Shown: positions 1 through 13,039, numbered from the stretch's first letter. The stretch is 64,000 nt of DNA from Cranoglanis bouderius (GCA_023630585.1 CM042539.1:23568755-23632754); one strand, 5' to 3'. Numbers and translations: made by a program. Notes: generated by a model not told the origin, from the letters alone.

Positions 1-908
1 GAGGTGATCAGTTTGTGGCACTGCTGAAGTGGTATGGAAGCCCAGGTTTCTTTGACAGTGGCCTTCAACTCATCTGCATTTTTTGGTCTCTTGTTTCTCA
101 TTTTCCTCTTGACAATACCCCATAGATTCTCTATGGGGTTCAGGTCTGGTGAGTTTGCTGGCCAGTCAAGCACACCAACACCATGGTCATTTAACCAACT
201 TTTGGTGCTTTTGGCAGTGTGGGCAGGTGCCAAATCCTGCTGGAAAATGAAATCAGCATCTTCAAAAAGCTGGTCAGCAGAAGGAAGCATGAAGTGCTCC
301 AAAATTTCTTGGTAAACGGGTACAGTGACTTTGGTTTTCAAAAAACACAATGGACCAACACCAGTAGATGACATTGCACCCCAAATCATCACAGACTGTG
401 GAAACTTGACACTGGACTTCAAGCAACTTGGGCTATGAGCTTCTCCACCCTTCCTCCAGACTCTAGGACCTTGGTTTCCAAATGAAATACAAAACTTGCT
501 CTCATCTGAAAAGAGGACTTTGGACCACTGGACAACAGTCCAGTTCTTCTTCTCCTTAGCCCAGGTAAGACGCCTCTGACGTTGTCTGTGGTTCAGGAGT
601 GGCTTAACAAGAGGAATATGACAACTGTAGCCAAATTCCTTGACACGTCTGTGCGTGGTGGCTCTTGATGCCTTGACCCCAGCCTCAGTCCATTCCTTGT
701 GAAGTTCACTCAAATTCTTGAATCGATTTTGCTTGACAATCCTCATAAGGCTGCGGTTCTCTCGGTTGGTTGTGCATCTTTTTCTTCCACACTTTTTCCT
801 TCCACTCAACTTTCTGTTAACATGCTTGGATACAGCACTCTGTAAACAGCCAGCTTCTTTGGCAATGAATGTTTGTGGCTAACCTAGTGAACCAAACTGA
901 GAGACCAT
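1..908 (-). pseudogene. Tc1 family I transposase, nonsense-mutated and truncated by window edge
   Basis: Reading from the ATG at 908, the sequence matches the 321-aa transposase of the other family I copies. Codon 10, lysine (AAG) in the intact copies, is TAG here (879-881). A serine codon in the CSQS stretch has also become leucine. The catalytic-domain coding that follows is otherwise recognisable, and the C-terminal end lies outside the window. This copy cannot make a full transposase from the usual start. Its antisense open frame at 34-315 is a shadow of this pseudogene. Confidence 0.85.
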
Positions 909-1172
909 TTTGAAGGCTCAGGAAACCTTTGCAGGTGTTTTGAGTTGATTAGCTGATTGGCATGTCACCATATTCTAATTTGTTGAGATAGTGAATTGGT
1001 GGGTTTTTGTTAAATGTGAGCCAAAATCATCACAATTAAAAGAACCAAAGACTTAAACTACTTCAGTCTGTGTGCATTGAATTTATTTAATACACGAGTT
1101 TCACAATTTGAGTTGAATTACTGAAATAAATGAACTTTTCCACAACATTCTAATTTATTGAGATGCACCTGT
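1..1172 (-). mobile_element. Tc1-like element, family I copy 1 (cut by window start)
   Basis: The right inverted repeat ends at 1172 with gatgcacctg next to a TA. The sequence is collinear with the complete copies at 27027, 39145 and 53801. Only the 5' part of the transposase and one inverted repeat (about 965-1172) lie in the window. Confidence 0.9.
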
Positions 1173-1173
1173 A

Positions 1174-3203
1174 CATTTTTTCACATGGCTCCATAGATTT
1201 GTTGGAGCTTTGTTAACAAAATATAAATATCTGGGTACATACTGTATATAGTGTGTGCATAATATTGCATAATGTCAGTATGTACTGCTATATAATATCC
1301 GTCATATCAACCTCGACAACACAGCCTGTAATTTCAACCCAGAATCAAACTATAAGAAATTCCAGCTTAGCACAAGTTACTTTCCTCTCCATCAAAACTC
1401 CTTTATCAGCAAAATGGCAACACCAACCTGCACTCAAATCTGATTGAGCTTGTTTGTATTTAATAAGAAAAGAAACTGGAATCTAAATCTAGATTACTCT
1501 CGACATGCCTTCAAGAAGCTAAGCATTAAAAACCACTCCATGTCCAGGGAAAGTAAACTCGACCCCAAAATGTTCACATGCAAATACAGTAACATTAAAG
1601 ACTTGATTAGGCAGCTTTTAGTTTCTTACAATCATAATGAAGATCCATTTTATATGAGACTAAAAAAAAATAAAATCTTCCTTTTCCAGTATTTCCATCC
1701 GTTAAAAAAAAAAAAAAAGAAAAGAAAAAAAGATTAATTACATATAAAGTGCCTCTCGCTTCAGGCTGCTGGGAAACAAAAACATAACCATAACGATCCA
1801 CCGGCTTCTTCGCGTTTTCTTCATTTCTCGAGAGGCCGCTGATGGAAAAGCACCAATGGCCACAGAGATAACCCTGTTCATTTCCTGTTTATTAGCCAAT
1901 AGCAACATGCAGCGAGAACAATGGGCTGCTTTTCCTTCCTCTAGGAAACCCCAGGTTTGTTTTGGAAGCAATGGTGAAAGCACACTTCCTGTGAAGGCCC
2001 GAGTTTCTCATAAAAGTTGGACTGCTTCCTAAAAGCATGGAAAACTATTAGAATAAGCTACAGATCTGCCCAAAAAGTGTGCTGTTTAAGTGGATCGTTT
2101 TTCCTAATAATCTGTAATTATTATTATGCCACTGTGTACACCTGCTGTATCGCGTAGTTCTGATTACAAGGTTAATGTAGTCCACGATTTAACAGGAAAA
2201 CGCAAACGACAAAGCTAACGCACTTTCCCTGTGCGTTCTTACGTTACTATGCCGGTTATAAAGTACTCAAGAGGGTGATGGCGTGTCTTTAGACCAGATA
2301 CCGGTTATTTTAATAGCCATAACAACAATAAACATGGCGAAAGGAGTGTGAAAAAAGAAAAGAATACACAGTAGCTAAGTTAGCTTAGACGGTCTGCCAG
2401 GGCAGTTTATGGGGAGAAACTAGCCTCTGCCCTTAGCAGACCATAGTGTCCCTTGCTGCAATGCTCAGAATGCAGCTTGTGCTTATGAAATTTTGCCGTA
2501 ACACTTTTTTAAATGAAAATGACACATGAAATCTATTTTGCGACAGGGAAAGGTGACTTGTAGGCTGCTTAGCCTAAAGTAGACGGTTGTTTAGATTAGT
2601 TGTGGTCATGCCATGTTCTTCTGTGAGTTTGAAAGCCATTGTGTAGGATAAATTTAGGAACATGCAAGGAGTGGCAGCAGAGGTAGCAATGTAACATATT
2701 TACAACAGTAGCGGAATACACAGCCTAAGGGTTTTCGGTGCAGTCCACGACCCCTGTACAGAGAAATGGAGGTTGCTGTAATATGATTTAGAGCGATTCC
2801 AGAGGGAGGGGATGGTGCACAATAAAAGAACTGAAAGGGTAGACGGTAATACATTTAATGTTTTAAACTGTATTTGGAAAAAGTCAACACTGAGGCAAGT
2901 GTCCAATCATGTACTGTTACTAACTGTGAAACTGTCACACCGTAACAACCCTAATACCTAGCAGCAGACATGTTACTGTATTCTTCTAACGCAGTTCAGC
3001 TGCTATTTATTTTTAACTCACCAAAAGCACAGTTTGTGAAATCTTCTGCCACGACTTTTTTATTTAAAAAAAAAAATTAACATGTACACTTGAGCAGAAG
3101 TAGAAAAACCATGGACCTGGCAACACGGCACTGCAGTATCACTAGTCAGATATCCCCAGTGGCCTGCTGTTGGGACAATAAGAGTCAACGTTTACCCCAT
3201 GCA

Positions 3204-3208
<5 letters not shown>
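1174..3208. other. No gene recognised
   Basis: The stretch is AT-rich. It contains a poly-A/purine tract at about 1706-1735 and short open frames with no recognisable domain. I see no convincing exon or repeat family. Confidence 0.5.

Positions 3209-3239
<31 letters not shown>
3209..3239. repeat. (GT)n microsatellite
   Basis: An uninterrupted GT dinucleotide run of about 15 units. Confidence 0.95.
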
Positions 3240-3240
<1 letters not shown>

Positions 3241-3348
3241 CATTATATGCTGTATACAACCCATAGTAACAACTCATTGAAGGAACTCGTATGTTGGATG
3301 CTTTACATATGGTGACGTTTTCTGTTACTGTTTGTAACAGTCAGGAAG

Positions 3349-3695
3349 TTTTCTACCATGGAAGAGTCTTCGGAACAGATGACATCGCAATTTCCAGTTT
3401 CTCAGTAACATGCCAAGCTGCATTTCTGTCTTATTAACTTCAAGAGAGTGAAAAAAAAAGAAAAAAAGAGGTCATTGAGGTAATGACTGCTATAGCGCCT
3501 ATAATGTAAGTGAACAGGAACTGTTTCACACATGTTCTACACCATTAAATGTAACTAGAAACAGATAAAAAGTATGACTTGCTGTTCTTTCATACATAAA
3601 AACATTGTTGAGAAATTGTTGGCAAACTGCCATTGTAAAAGAGGAATAAAACACTTTTGTGACATGCAAAAACTTTCCTTTAACAGCACACCATG
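3349..3695 (-). repeat. Dispersed foldback-type repeat, single arm
   Basis: Read on the minus strand, it follows the same order of blocks as 57300-57600: a cacaaaagtgttttattcct-like start, a block containing tacatttaatg, a gttcctgt block, an ttgaagttaataa block, then atgttactg. Divergent, but collinear over about 340 nt. No coding potential is seen. Confidence 0.55.
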
Positions 3696-3699
3696 AACT

Positions 3700-4384
3700 G
3701 ATTTATTCCTTACTTAACATTTCTGGTTGATGTCGTCCTCGAACACTTTCAGGTTTAATACATGCACCACTATAAAGTGGGACATAAAGGAACAAATATA
3801 CAGTAAACAAGCCTCAAACAGACTACTGCGACTGTCTATTAAACCCACGTTTGTTTATATATAAACTGATATCACTTTACTACTGTGAACAACCAGTTAG
3901 GCAACACACACATGACCAGACATGCACCTGTGTTCTTTTGCTAGCACAGGTGCAGGACAGGTGGATCATTGTTTCTGCTGTGTTTACTTAACAACGAGTG
4001 CTTTTCTCAGAAGAACACCATACGCTCCAAGTCTGCCCTGCACAAAAATAGCCCAGTAACGCCGATGCAGACACTGCTTTTCGATGCGTCAGGGCTGAGT
4101 GCTGATCTGCAAACAGACATTAAAGTTGCCAGACACCATCGATCACCTCTGGCTCTCTTTTAGGACCTCTATCTGTTCATCCAGAGTCAACATCAGATCT
4201 GTCTTACCAGGGTCAGTGACAGTAAAGATGATTTAAAGAGAATATTCACAATCTGAGCATTTTATTAATGACAGGGACACAGTTACACGGTACAAAGTAG
4301 CTATTAGGGCAAAATGAGCAAACCTTCCACCAAGTGCCTATAACAAATATTAAATCAATTACATTTACTCTTATAAAAAATATA
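3700..4384. other. No gene recognised
   Basis: Non-repetitive AT-rich sequence. The short open frame at 3969-4163 has no recognisable domain. Confidence 0.45.
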
Positions 4385-4990
4385 TATATAAAACTGGATG
4401 GATGGATAGATGGATGGTTGAATAAATGACAAAACAGGATGGATGGATGGATGGATGATAAAACTGGAAGGATGGATGGATAAATGATAAAACTGGAAAG
4501 ATGACGGATGGATGGATAAATTATAAAACTGTATGTATGTATGGATGGATGGATAGATGGATGGATGGATTGATGAATAAATGATGAAACTGTATGGATG
4601 GATGGATGGATGGATGGATAAATGATAAAATTGTATGGATGGCTGCATTGATGGATGATAAAACTGTATAGATGGAAGGGTGGATGGATGGATAAATGAT
4701 AAAATTGTATGTATGGAAGGGTGGATGGATAGATAAATTATAAATCTGGATGGATGGAATAAATAAATGGATATCTATAAAACTGGGATAGATGGATGGG
4801 GGTATAAATGAGAAAAGTAGATGGATGGATGTGCATATACATGATAAAACTGGATGGAAGGATGGATGGATAAATAAATGCTAAAACTGGATAGATGGAT
4901 GGGTGTATAAATAATAAAAGTAGATGGATGGATGGATGAATGAGTGCATAAAAGATTAAACTGGACGGATGGATGGATACATGATAAAAA
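4385..4990. repeat. GGAT-based satellite / VNTR
   Basis: Runs of (GGAT)n alternate with an aaatgataaaactg-type spacer, giving a compound repeat about 600 bp long. Antisense open frames rich in S-I-H-P arise from the tetranucleotide and are not genes. Confidence 0.9.
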
Positions 4991-5209
4991 GCTATCCTCT
5001 GTATCTCCTCTGTAACCACGGTCATACATGCAGATAACATGACCCACAAAAAACCTTTTGGTTAACTCTTTCTGTACTCTAGGGCCAGCCTTGGTAAACA
5101 ATTCTGAGGGGAGCAGTCAGACAAAGAGTGATTAAACAAAATGTACCTTTCATGGTGTATCCTTGGTGCAATGCCAGTCAGGCGGCAAGTATGGACCATC
5201 TTAGACGGA

Positions 5210-5545
5210 TTAGACCTTTGAAATGGAATCCAAGTTTGGGAACATGTAATGCTGCTGGCAGGGAAACGGCATGTGCAAGACATAGCTGGCCTTACATCCA
5301 CACACAGTACAGGCTCTGATACCAAACCTCTTGATCTTTATCCTACTCTGGAGTTCCCACAGGAGATATGCCATAGGAGGGTGTGGGAATACTCACCACT
5401 CCCAAGCTGAGGGCCTCGCAGTTGGAATTTTCCCCAGTGGACAAAAGGGTTGCCTCTGTGAGATTTCATGTCTCAGGGAGGAACACAGTGTTGTTTGTGT
5501 GCATGCACAGCCTTTCAGCCTTCTTGGAGAAGGTGGGGCAGGTAA
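5210..5545 (+). mobile_element. LINE (non-LTR retrotransposon) endonuclease fragment
   Basis: Plus-strand translations resemble the apurinic-type endonuclease of fish LINEs: a tgggaacatgtaatg block, a stretch reading like LTSTHS-GSGTKLL, then VGILT and LEFSPVDKRVAS and a later AFLEKVG-like piece. A deletion and several frame changes break it, so it is a dead 5'-ORF2 scrap. The superfamily is assigned from remembered motif wording, not from a search. Confidence 0.6.
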
Positions 5546-5689
5546 CCCAGGTCACTGATTTACAAATAAGTAGTAAATATCTTCAACTTGAAATCCCAAA
5601 ATTGTCATGGAAATCAATTTTAATCGTCCTTCACCATCTCACTTACAAGATCCAACCCTTTTTATTATGACAAGTTGTAAGCGAACAAG

Positions 5690-6010
5690 TAATACCATGA
5701 CAGACCTCTATCAAACATTTCCTGTAGCTTGCACAACACTGAGTTGAAATTTTAGATCATTCCTCCCTACAAAACTGTTTCAGTTCATCAAGACTTCTGG
5801 GATTTCTTACATCTCATTTGAGTTAACGCCTGGATTCTGACACCAATTTTGTACTTTGTAAATGTTTCTTTTGTTATTTTACTTGTGTGTTTTGGTTCCT
5901 CTCCATTCCAGGTTATGTACTGCTACCCTGACTTTCTCCTGTAAAAAGCAGCCTCAATCCATGATGCTCCCTCCACCGTGCTTCACAGCTGCAACAAAGT
6001 TTTGGTGTTG
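5690..6010 (-). mobile_element. Decayed Tc1-like remnant
   Basis: The block ccatgatgctccctccaccg, followed by gcttcacagc, is the antisense of the KHGGGSIM motif of Tc1-type transposases. Upstream text also resembles the antisense of such genes. There is no intact frame and no clear inverted repeats. Confidence 0.4.
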
Positions 6011-6029
6011 TTTGGTGGGGTCGCATTAT

Positions 6030-6240
6030 CAGTCTATTACTGATTGATGTTTTATTTCCTGTTTTGTAATTGCGATGATAAGTTCTGTTGAAATGTATAT
6101 AATTGAACTTTGTCCTGCTAAATGTATGTGAAGTGTAAAGTGTCCTTGAACTTGTGGAAAGGTGCTATATAAATAAAATTTATTGATGGTGCTGTGCCAT
6201 CTTTCCTCTGAACCTAGCATTGTGCATTTCTCCATTTCTA
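6030..6240 (+). repeat. LINE/SINE-like 3' tail
   Basis: Contains the phrase gtgctatataaataaaattt, typical of fish LINE/SINE 3' ends. The family was not determined. Confidence 0.35.
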
Positions 6241-7273
6241 CATTCCCGGGGTCATCTGTGGTGTTCTACCATTACCAACACCAAAACCTCAGCAACTGAC
6301 AGGCAGGAAAAAGATTAACTGGCTACTCATAACTTACAAGAGTAACAGTTCAAGATTTACTAGAAGCAATAATTAAAAAAAGACTCTTAAAAAAAAATCA
6401 GGACATAAAATTAAACCAACATTCAGACTCATAAACAGACCTCAGCCTCTTTCAGCACAGCATGGCATGTCTGGAAAGCAAACATTCCCAATAAAATGCA
6501 ACCAGTTAATGTGGAAAATACCGAGAGATGCAGGTAGGAGAGATCATATTAACTTGACCACTCTGCAGATTCAACTCAAACCTAGATGGAAAAGAATTAT
6601 TTCTGCTGACTTGAAGAGATGTACTGACATATTTATGCAGTGATATGTTTAATTAGTGCTCTCCAATTAATAATAAATCATATAGATGGAAGCACATTTA
6701 TATATTTACTAAGAGTGTTACTTCTCTAATCAATATGAACCACGTTTTCTAAAAATAATGATGTTATAGAGACTAGGTTAAGATACGTTTTACTTAAGAG
6801 AAAGGTTAAATAAAATCATTCAACCTGAATGTTGGATACTTTTTGACCTTTTGCACTCAGAGGTCACAGTCTACTACATGTAGTAAAAGGGGCGGAGCCT
6901 TCCAAGAGTGCTGAGGTTTCAATTTAGCTGAAAAACAGGTCACTGAAGAGAATCATGCCTCATCATAGATGCAACTTAAAAACAAAAAGTTTAAACTTGA
7001 CTTTTGTGGGTTGTAAAATCAGCGGTTGTTCCCGAGGAGGTTGTTTGGTGGCGTTTGAGGACCGACGACAATTTGTCATTTCTGTTTACAAATATGTTAG
7101 TGTTTGACTTCAGACATTACTACACTACAAAACATTAGGTACTACATACTCAAGGATATAGTCTACAGTATATAGTGCACAGTATGCAATTTGAGGCACA
7201 GATTATATTTCAGAAAAAACAAACTTTTCCATGAAGCGAAATTAACCACTATGTGCGTCCTTTCCCCTTCGGT
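6241..7273. other. No gene recognised
   Basis: AT-rich unique-looking sequence. No exon, RNA gene or named repeat recognised. Confidence 0.4.
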
Positions 7274-7316
7274 GGCTTTTCCACTGGGTGAATTTTATTC
7301 TCCCAGTGGAAAAGCC
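7274..7316. repeat. Perfect inverted repeat (hairpin)
   Basis: The arms GGCTTTTCCACTGGG (7274-7288) and CCCAGTGGAAAAGCC (7302-7316) are perfect 15-nt complements around a 13-nt loop. There is no U tract and no adjacent gene. It may be the core of a small DNA transposon. Confidence 0.8.
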
Positions 7317-8034
7317 TGTCGATTTATCAGAAAAATTTAGTTTTCAGGTGGTGGCCATTTCACTGTAGCGGGGATTCAAAAATCATAAATGCTACAGATG
7401 AACCATAGATGCTGTAACATCTACAATTGGTGTCTTGAGTCTTTACTATTACACTTAATTTCCATCATTTTTCCGAAGTCTGGCAATAAGTACTTTTAAA
7501 TGCCAGACTTTTCCAGACTTGGACAGAACATGATGGTTGTGAAGTTTGGGCTAATCGCCCAAGAACAGCAGGTTCATAATGAATTCCATCTAAATATGAC
7601 CCCCCCCTTCCCCTTTGCATAACATCAAGCTTTGTGGCACTGAGAAGAATTGTGCTGCCATACACACTTTCCTTTGAAACACCTCGAGTGCTGCCGCAAA
7701 CTGGCTTGACAGATCTATTGTTTTTTCCTCAGCAGGGGAGCATTAAATCCCTGCACGCAATGACACAGTGCAGCTCTTTCCTGTGAACCTCCATTCTCTA
7801 GTTTCCTGCAGAAATATCTTCACTCTTGACCGCCTCCTTGCTTTTTTCTTACCTCACCTTGGAAATCCCCTTTACTCTCCTTATCCTTATAGCTCTCCTC
7901 CAGACGTCTCTTAAATAGTTCGCAACTTCCCGAAATACCACTCAAAATCTTTATAACAGGATGGCACAGAAAGGCAAAAAAAAAAACAAAAAAACAAGCA
8001 GGGTTTTTTGGTTGGCAGGTAGTAAGTGACAATG

Positions 8035-8285
8035 CAATACGTAAATAATAAAACTCTTGGAATGTGCTGTTATAGGAAAATTATTTATTTATTTATTATT
8101 ATTGGGGTTTTTTTTTTTTTTAAAGCAGCTTGTCATGTTACAGAGAAAATGCAACATGTTCCATCTTCAGACTTGAAGATGGAAAACTTAGTTACTGTTT
8201 TATCTTTGACTGATACAAAGACATTGGAGACTCCTTCCAAAAACTGCTAAACATTTCCTCACAGAAAACGCCACCAATTCAGCAA
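8035..8285. repeat. Dispersed foldback-type repeat
   Basis: A reverse-arm start (gtgctgttataggaaaatta) is followed by poly-T and then a forward block with catgttacagag and ggagactccttccaaaaa. The last phrase recurs near 11910 and 57630, and in reverse near 49675. Confidence 0.6.
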
Positions 8286-8548
8286 GTATTCATCGAGTGA
8301 CACACTGATCTAAATTGTTAAATACTATATCCAGTTAAACAAGTTTGCAGTCTTCCTACACAGAATAAGGCAAACAATCTTTTTCAAAAATCAAGTAACC
8401 AATCAAACTGCACAATGAACATACTACATCCAGGCATTCTTGAACTCAAGATGATCAGGCTAAAAATAGCTACATGTTAGAACAACAGCAGCATGTCCCG
8501 AGATGACTGTAATGGCAAATTGTGTATTTTTTTTGCTTTGAAAATGAA

Positions 8549-8705
8549 GGTACCGTCTCCTACCTCGTCCCAAGGAGTCACAGATTCAAATCCAGCTCAT
8601 GACTAATGCCACTGTCCCCTCAGGCAAGGCATTTAACCCCACCATGCTCCAAAGGCACCGTCCCTACAATCAGGTTTTGAGAGTCGCTCTGGGCAAAATG
8701 CAAAC
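8549..8705 (+). repeat. tRNA-derived SINE fragment
   Basis: A B-box-like gattcaaatcc at about 8582 is followed by text like a SINE body, including gcaaggcatttaacccc and gtcgctctgg. The 5' head is degraded. Confidence 0.55.
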
Positions 8706-8883
8706 CAAGATGCAATTAACTTTTACAGGCGCAAATACAAAGGAATACACTGTACAGCCGCCAGGGTAACGTGAGTCACCTGATAATCCACTCTCCTCAC
8801 TCGGGAGTAGGAACAAGGCCTCATTTTATACGAGGCCAAACAAATTTGGCTCAAAAGTCACAATTTAGCCAGGTTCAGAGAAG

Positions 8884-9060
8884 TGGTGGCTTAACGGTTA
8901 ATGCATTGTGCTACTGATTGAAAGGTCGTGAGTTCAAATCCCAGCACTGCCAAGCTTCCACTGTTTGACCCTTGAGCAAGACTTTTAACCTCAACCGCTC
9001 TTATAACCAATAATTTCATGTCATGTTTCACCTCCCACACTCCCAGCTATGAGAAAGTAA
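8884..9060 (+). repeat. tRNA-derived SINE
   Basis: An A-box-like ggtggcttaacggttaatgc and a B-box gagttcaaatcccagca are followed by a body with ccttgagcaagactttt. This is the same design as the SINE at 49270, but diverged. Confidence 0.65.
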
Positions 9061-9099
9061 AAACCATCCAGTTAAAAGACTGAGTGATTGCACTGGTCA

Positions 9100-9549
9100 C
9101 ATGACTGCGTTCTTTCATGCAGAGCCTGCACCATTACCAAACTGAGACTCATCTGCACTTGTGAAGTGCCCGACTGTGCACCGGATCACAACGACAGATA
9201 CGTGCCACAATATGCATGTTAAAAAGAACTCCTCACTAACTTTCAAATGAGACCAGCCCTGTGCCTCTGCGATCTATGGTGCCTGGAAAGAGGCTGAGGA
9301 ATTTGGCATTTTAGCTGACTTTGGAGCTTTATTATCAACTAAAAATGACAGGCGCTGCCACGGAGCTTGTTTTAATCAGTCGTTGTCAAAGTCCCCAGCT
9401 CACAGACATTGTTTATTCAATTGACCTTGGTGCACTCCCTTGAGGTTACCCTCTCGCCTCACCCTCATTGTAAACAAATGTTCATGGAGCAATACTCAGC
9501 TAGTAGCTACCACTACTAGTGCTAGTTTGAAGCTGTTATAATGTATATA
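9100..9549. other. No gene recognised
   Basis: Nothing identifiable apart from low-level AT bias near the following transposon. Confidence 0.4.
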
Positions 9550-10100
9550 CAGTACTGTGCAAAAGTTTTAGGCACCCTATTTTTTTTTTTAAAGTACAAA
9601 CTTTGTTATAGATTTTTTTTTTTATGACTTCTACATTATCAAATCGGTACAAAAAACATTTCAGATTCCCAAACATTAGTTTTCTAGCACATAATTAAAT
9701 GTTACAGAAAAATGTTTGTATGTCATTAAAGAAAGCAGTATATTATGTAAGAGACACTTTTCAGACAGTAAACACAATGAAGGCTGCTGGGTTTTGCTGC
9801 AAAAATAAGAAGCAAGTGTGAAAGTCAAAGTCTCCAGAAGAACTGTGGCTGGTTCTGCAAGATGCTCAATAAAACTTACCAGCTCATTTCCTTATAAAAC
9901 TGCACTAATTGTACCAGAGACTACTATTTTTATTTTTATTTTTTGTCACACCAAATATTGACTTTGTTTCATTTACTACTGTTTACTGCTCTTTACTGTA
10001 TTTTTTTTTAAATGTAGAAATATTTAAATTTCATTATTTTGAAGGCATCTTTGCTCTACAGCATTTCTTTGCATGTGCCTAAAACTTTTGCACGATACTG
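9550..10100. mobile_element. Non-autonomous Tc1-like element
   Basis: The left end cagtactgtgcaaaagtttt is mirrored by aaaacttttgcacgatactg at the right end, and both ends abut TA. The 551-bp interior has no open transposase, only a short stretch reminiscent of a transposase gene end, so this is a deletion derivative. Confidence 0.85.
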
Positions 10101-10329
10101 TATATATGGTCATAAAGAACAAAAATAAAACATGCGTATGCAGATTTTACATAATGTGTACACTGCTATCTGTCCATTCTACACATACTGGCATAGGTTA
10201 CTGTTTCCCTTTTTGGTAACTCCACGACGGAATGAACTGTATAATAGACAACTGCGAGTAGTCTAGCATGACTGACTGCGGGCTAGCGCAGACTAATGTT
10301 TTACTCAACTGTAAAAACACTGTTTTAAT

Positions 10330-10590
10330 AAAAGAGTTCGCAACAGAAAAGCATGCGCCCTATCGCCCGGAGTTCAAACCCCAATCATGCCACAGCCATC
10401 TTCAGTCAGGAGTCCAAGAGTCTCCCCTATCAATCACAGCGACACTGGCCAACCGTGGCCATCTGTGAGCTCATGTGTATGTAGAAGAGGGCGGATAGCA
10501 CTTTCCTCCGAGTGTGTTCCACTGCCCTGTGACGCAGCGTAAGCAGCAGTTCGAAAAGATGCGTTTGGCTGGCTTCACGTCCATAATTTA
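10330..10590 (+). repeat. tRNA-derived SINE (second type)
   Basis: The B-box-like ggagttcaaaccccaatcat is followed by ccacagccatctt and, further on, ctttcctccgagtg and gcagcagttcgaaaa, phrases of a widespread ostariophysan SINE. The 5' head is weak. Confidence 0.6.
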
Positions 10591-10599
10591 CACATTAGT

Positions 10600-11179
10600 C
10601 CGGAGTATTAAATATTACCGGCTATGCTAGGCTAAGCTAAGGTAGTGCTGTAAGAGAAATGTTAGGGAATGAAATTGCTATGGAAGTAAACTTGCTGAAA
10701 TATTTCCAGTCCGAACTCTCGTGTAGTACAAAAGAGCAATGTTAACCTAAAGCTAGTTCTAGTATTGAAACTGACTAACATAGCAAAGGGGTAAACGTAT
10801 GCTAATGCTATTACTTCAGCCAGTGCAATTTAACCCACAAAATCTTTAAAGGCAATTGTGATTTAATGTCAAATAAATAAATAATATAATAAAATAACAT
10901 GTTTGTCATGGGTGATTAATTAACCCGTAAAAACACTCTTTTTGCTGATTTTGAGATTTTATATCCAGGAAAGCAAGAGTACTGACAATATTGTGTGTGG
11001 TGTGGCGTGGTGTGTGTGTGTGTGTGTGTTAGAAAGCACTAAACATAGCAGATTATCGACATGCCTACTACATGCTCTCATGTTTTGTGATGAGCATTAC
11101 TCAGTCCAGTCTATGGCTCGTCAGACTTCATGAGACAAACCCCCATACCACAGCTAGACATGGATCCATTTACTCACTC

Positions 11180-11217
<38 letters not shown>

Positions 11218-12354
11218 TGAGAGAGTGTGTGTGTGAATCATATTTCTAGTGAACTAAACCCACCCTGAGGACATATCAGGGACTCGGTTGCAGTTCTGTG
11301 TTGCAAATGTGAATCAGTGTTTTCACACAGCCATAGTCCAAGTATGAAACATGGCACTGAAAGAAGCCACAAATGTAATAAGTGTTGTCAAGCATGTCAA
11401 AGTAAGTGTTTAAATGAACACAGCTCAACTACAATCCATTGCTCCTTAGAAATTGTGACTGTGACTGTGGCTTCCCCCCCCCCTTTTTTTTTTGCTAGGG
11501 ATGCAACAAATGCTGCACATTGTTTGTGATGCGTTTTCTAGGGAATGGATAAATGCACAGAGAAGCCAATAAAGCACTGCAATGCAGTGGATAGAGCTGG
11601 AGTGAGAGAGAGGAGCACAAAAAAAAAAAAAAAAAAAAAAGAGAGAGTGAGGGTGAAACTAGACCATGAAACTGTCCTACAACCAGCTGCTATAGTGTTC
11701 GACATGTCGATCTTTAACTGGTGTTGCCTGTTGTGAAGATGAATTAGATATAGTATCGGACGAAGAAAAAAAACCGGCACACTGGTCAAAAAGAAACATT
11801 TTTTTCCCCGCTTTGTCGTGCCGCGATCGTTCGCGCCCGGTGTCATACATTCGCGTCGTTTTATCACGCTCAGTGTGAAAGGTCCTTAAGACTGCTTCAA
11901 AGTGCTGACACTGGAGACTCCTTCCAAAAATGCTAAATAAACGTCACCTCAAGGGAAACTTTACCAAGTCCCTGTGTGTATGGTTACCACTTAAAAATTA
12001 ACATACAAGAACGAGCACATAAATACAAACCTTGCAACTGGAATTACTTTAATCAACACCTTCTTTACAATCAGAATCGAGCATTCAGCAGAGCTGTGGT
12101 ATAAACTGACCCAGTCACTGCATTTACTGTCTGACATATTCGCTCAAACACTTAAACCAGAGCATCTGTTTAACCCTGAGTCTGTGCATCATTAACCCTG
12201 AGAACACGATCCTGTATCCAATACTGACACAAAAGATCAGTCACTACACTGGAGGCACGCAGGCCCCATTTTTGAGGCATTGAATATCTCAAAAACCCAG
12301 CTATATCGATCAGCCGCAACACCCAGCATAGATAGTCAAGGTTGCACAAGGTTA

Positions 12355-12412
<58 letters not shown>

Positions 12413-12570
12413 CTTTCAGGACAAATTCAGGACTGGTTAATAACCAACTCTTCTATTTTACCGGTTCATAGTTTAATCCTTCAAACCTAATGAACACTGG
12501 ATGTTTTCTCAAATTTACAACTGCTGTTTGACTGTTGACTCGTTTCCCCAAGTGGTGAGGAGATGACTTT
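10600..12570. other. Repeat-bearing spacer, no gene
   Basis: Contains GT runs at 11010-11029 and 11182-11235, poly-A at 11620-11640, a foldback-repeat piece at 11885-11960 and a longer GT run at 12357-12408. The open frames here are low-complexity artefacts. Confidence 0.5.
12357..12408. repeat. (GT)n microsatellite
   Basis: About 26 uninterrupted GT units. Confidence 0.95.
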
Positions 12571-13037
12571 ATATCTGCTATAACATTAAAACCCACTGAC
12601 AGGTGAAGTGAAGAACACTGATCGTTACAGTGGCAAATGTCAAGAGGTGGGATATATTAGGCAGCAAGTGAACAGTCAGTTCTCGAATTTGATGTGTAGG
12701 AAACAGGAAAAATGGGCACGTGTGAGGATCTGAGTGACTTTGACAAGGGCCAATTTGTGATGGCTAGACGACTGGGTCAGAGCATCTCCAAAACAGCCGG
12801 TGTTGTGGGGTGTTCCTGGTATACAGCAGTTAGTTCCTACCAAAAGTGGTCCAAGGAAGGACAACCGGTGAACCGGTGACAGGGTCATGGGCACCCAAGG
12901 CTCACTGATGTGCGTGGAGAGCTAAGGCTAGCCCGTCTGGTCCGACCCCACAGAAGAGCTACTGTAGCACAAATTGCTGAAAAGGTTAATGCTGGCTATG
13001 ACAGAAAGGTGTCGGAACACACAGTGCATTGTGATTT
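12571..13037 (+). mobile_element. Tc1/IS630-like element, 5' fragment
   Basis: Begins with the left-end text ataacattaaaacccactga and runs into a transposase start at 12712. It stops around 13037, so the catalytic domain is missing. Confidence 0.75.
12712..13031 (+). pseudogene. Tc1/IS630-like transposase, N-terminal helix-turn-helix fragment
   Basis: From the ATG the frame reads MGTCEDLSDFDKGQFV, then a helix-turn-helix stretch with GQSISKTAGVVGCS. It hits one in-frame TGA after PVNR and stays readable through GHGHPRLTDVRGELRLARL and an ATVAQIAEKVNAG-like second helix-turn-helix. The DDE domain is absent. This is the paired DNA-binding region of a Tc1-like transposase from a family different from the others in the window. 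Confidence 0.75.
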
Positions 13038-13039
13038 TA

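Noticed and set aside
4355..5101. Minus-strand frames rich in Ser-Ile-His-Pro
   Set aside because: They are translations of the GGAT satellite and have no domain or splice context.
12280..12471. Frame with a long Val-Cys repeat
   Set aside because: It translates a (GT)n microsatellite.
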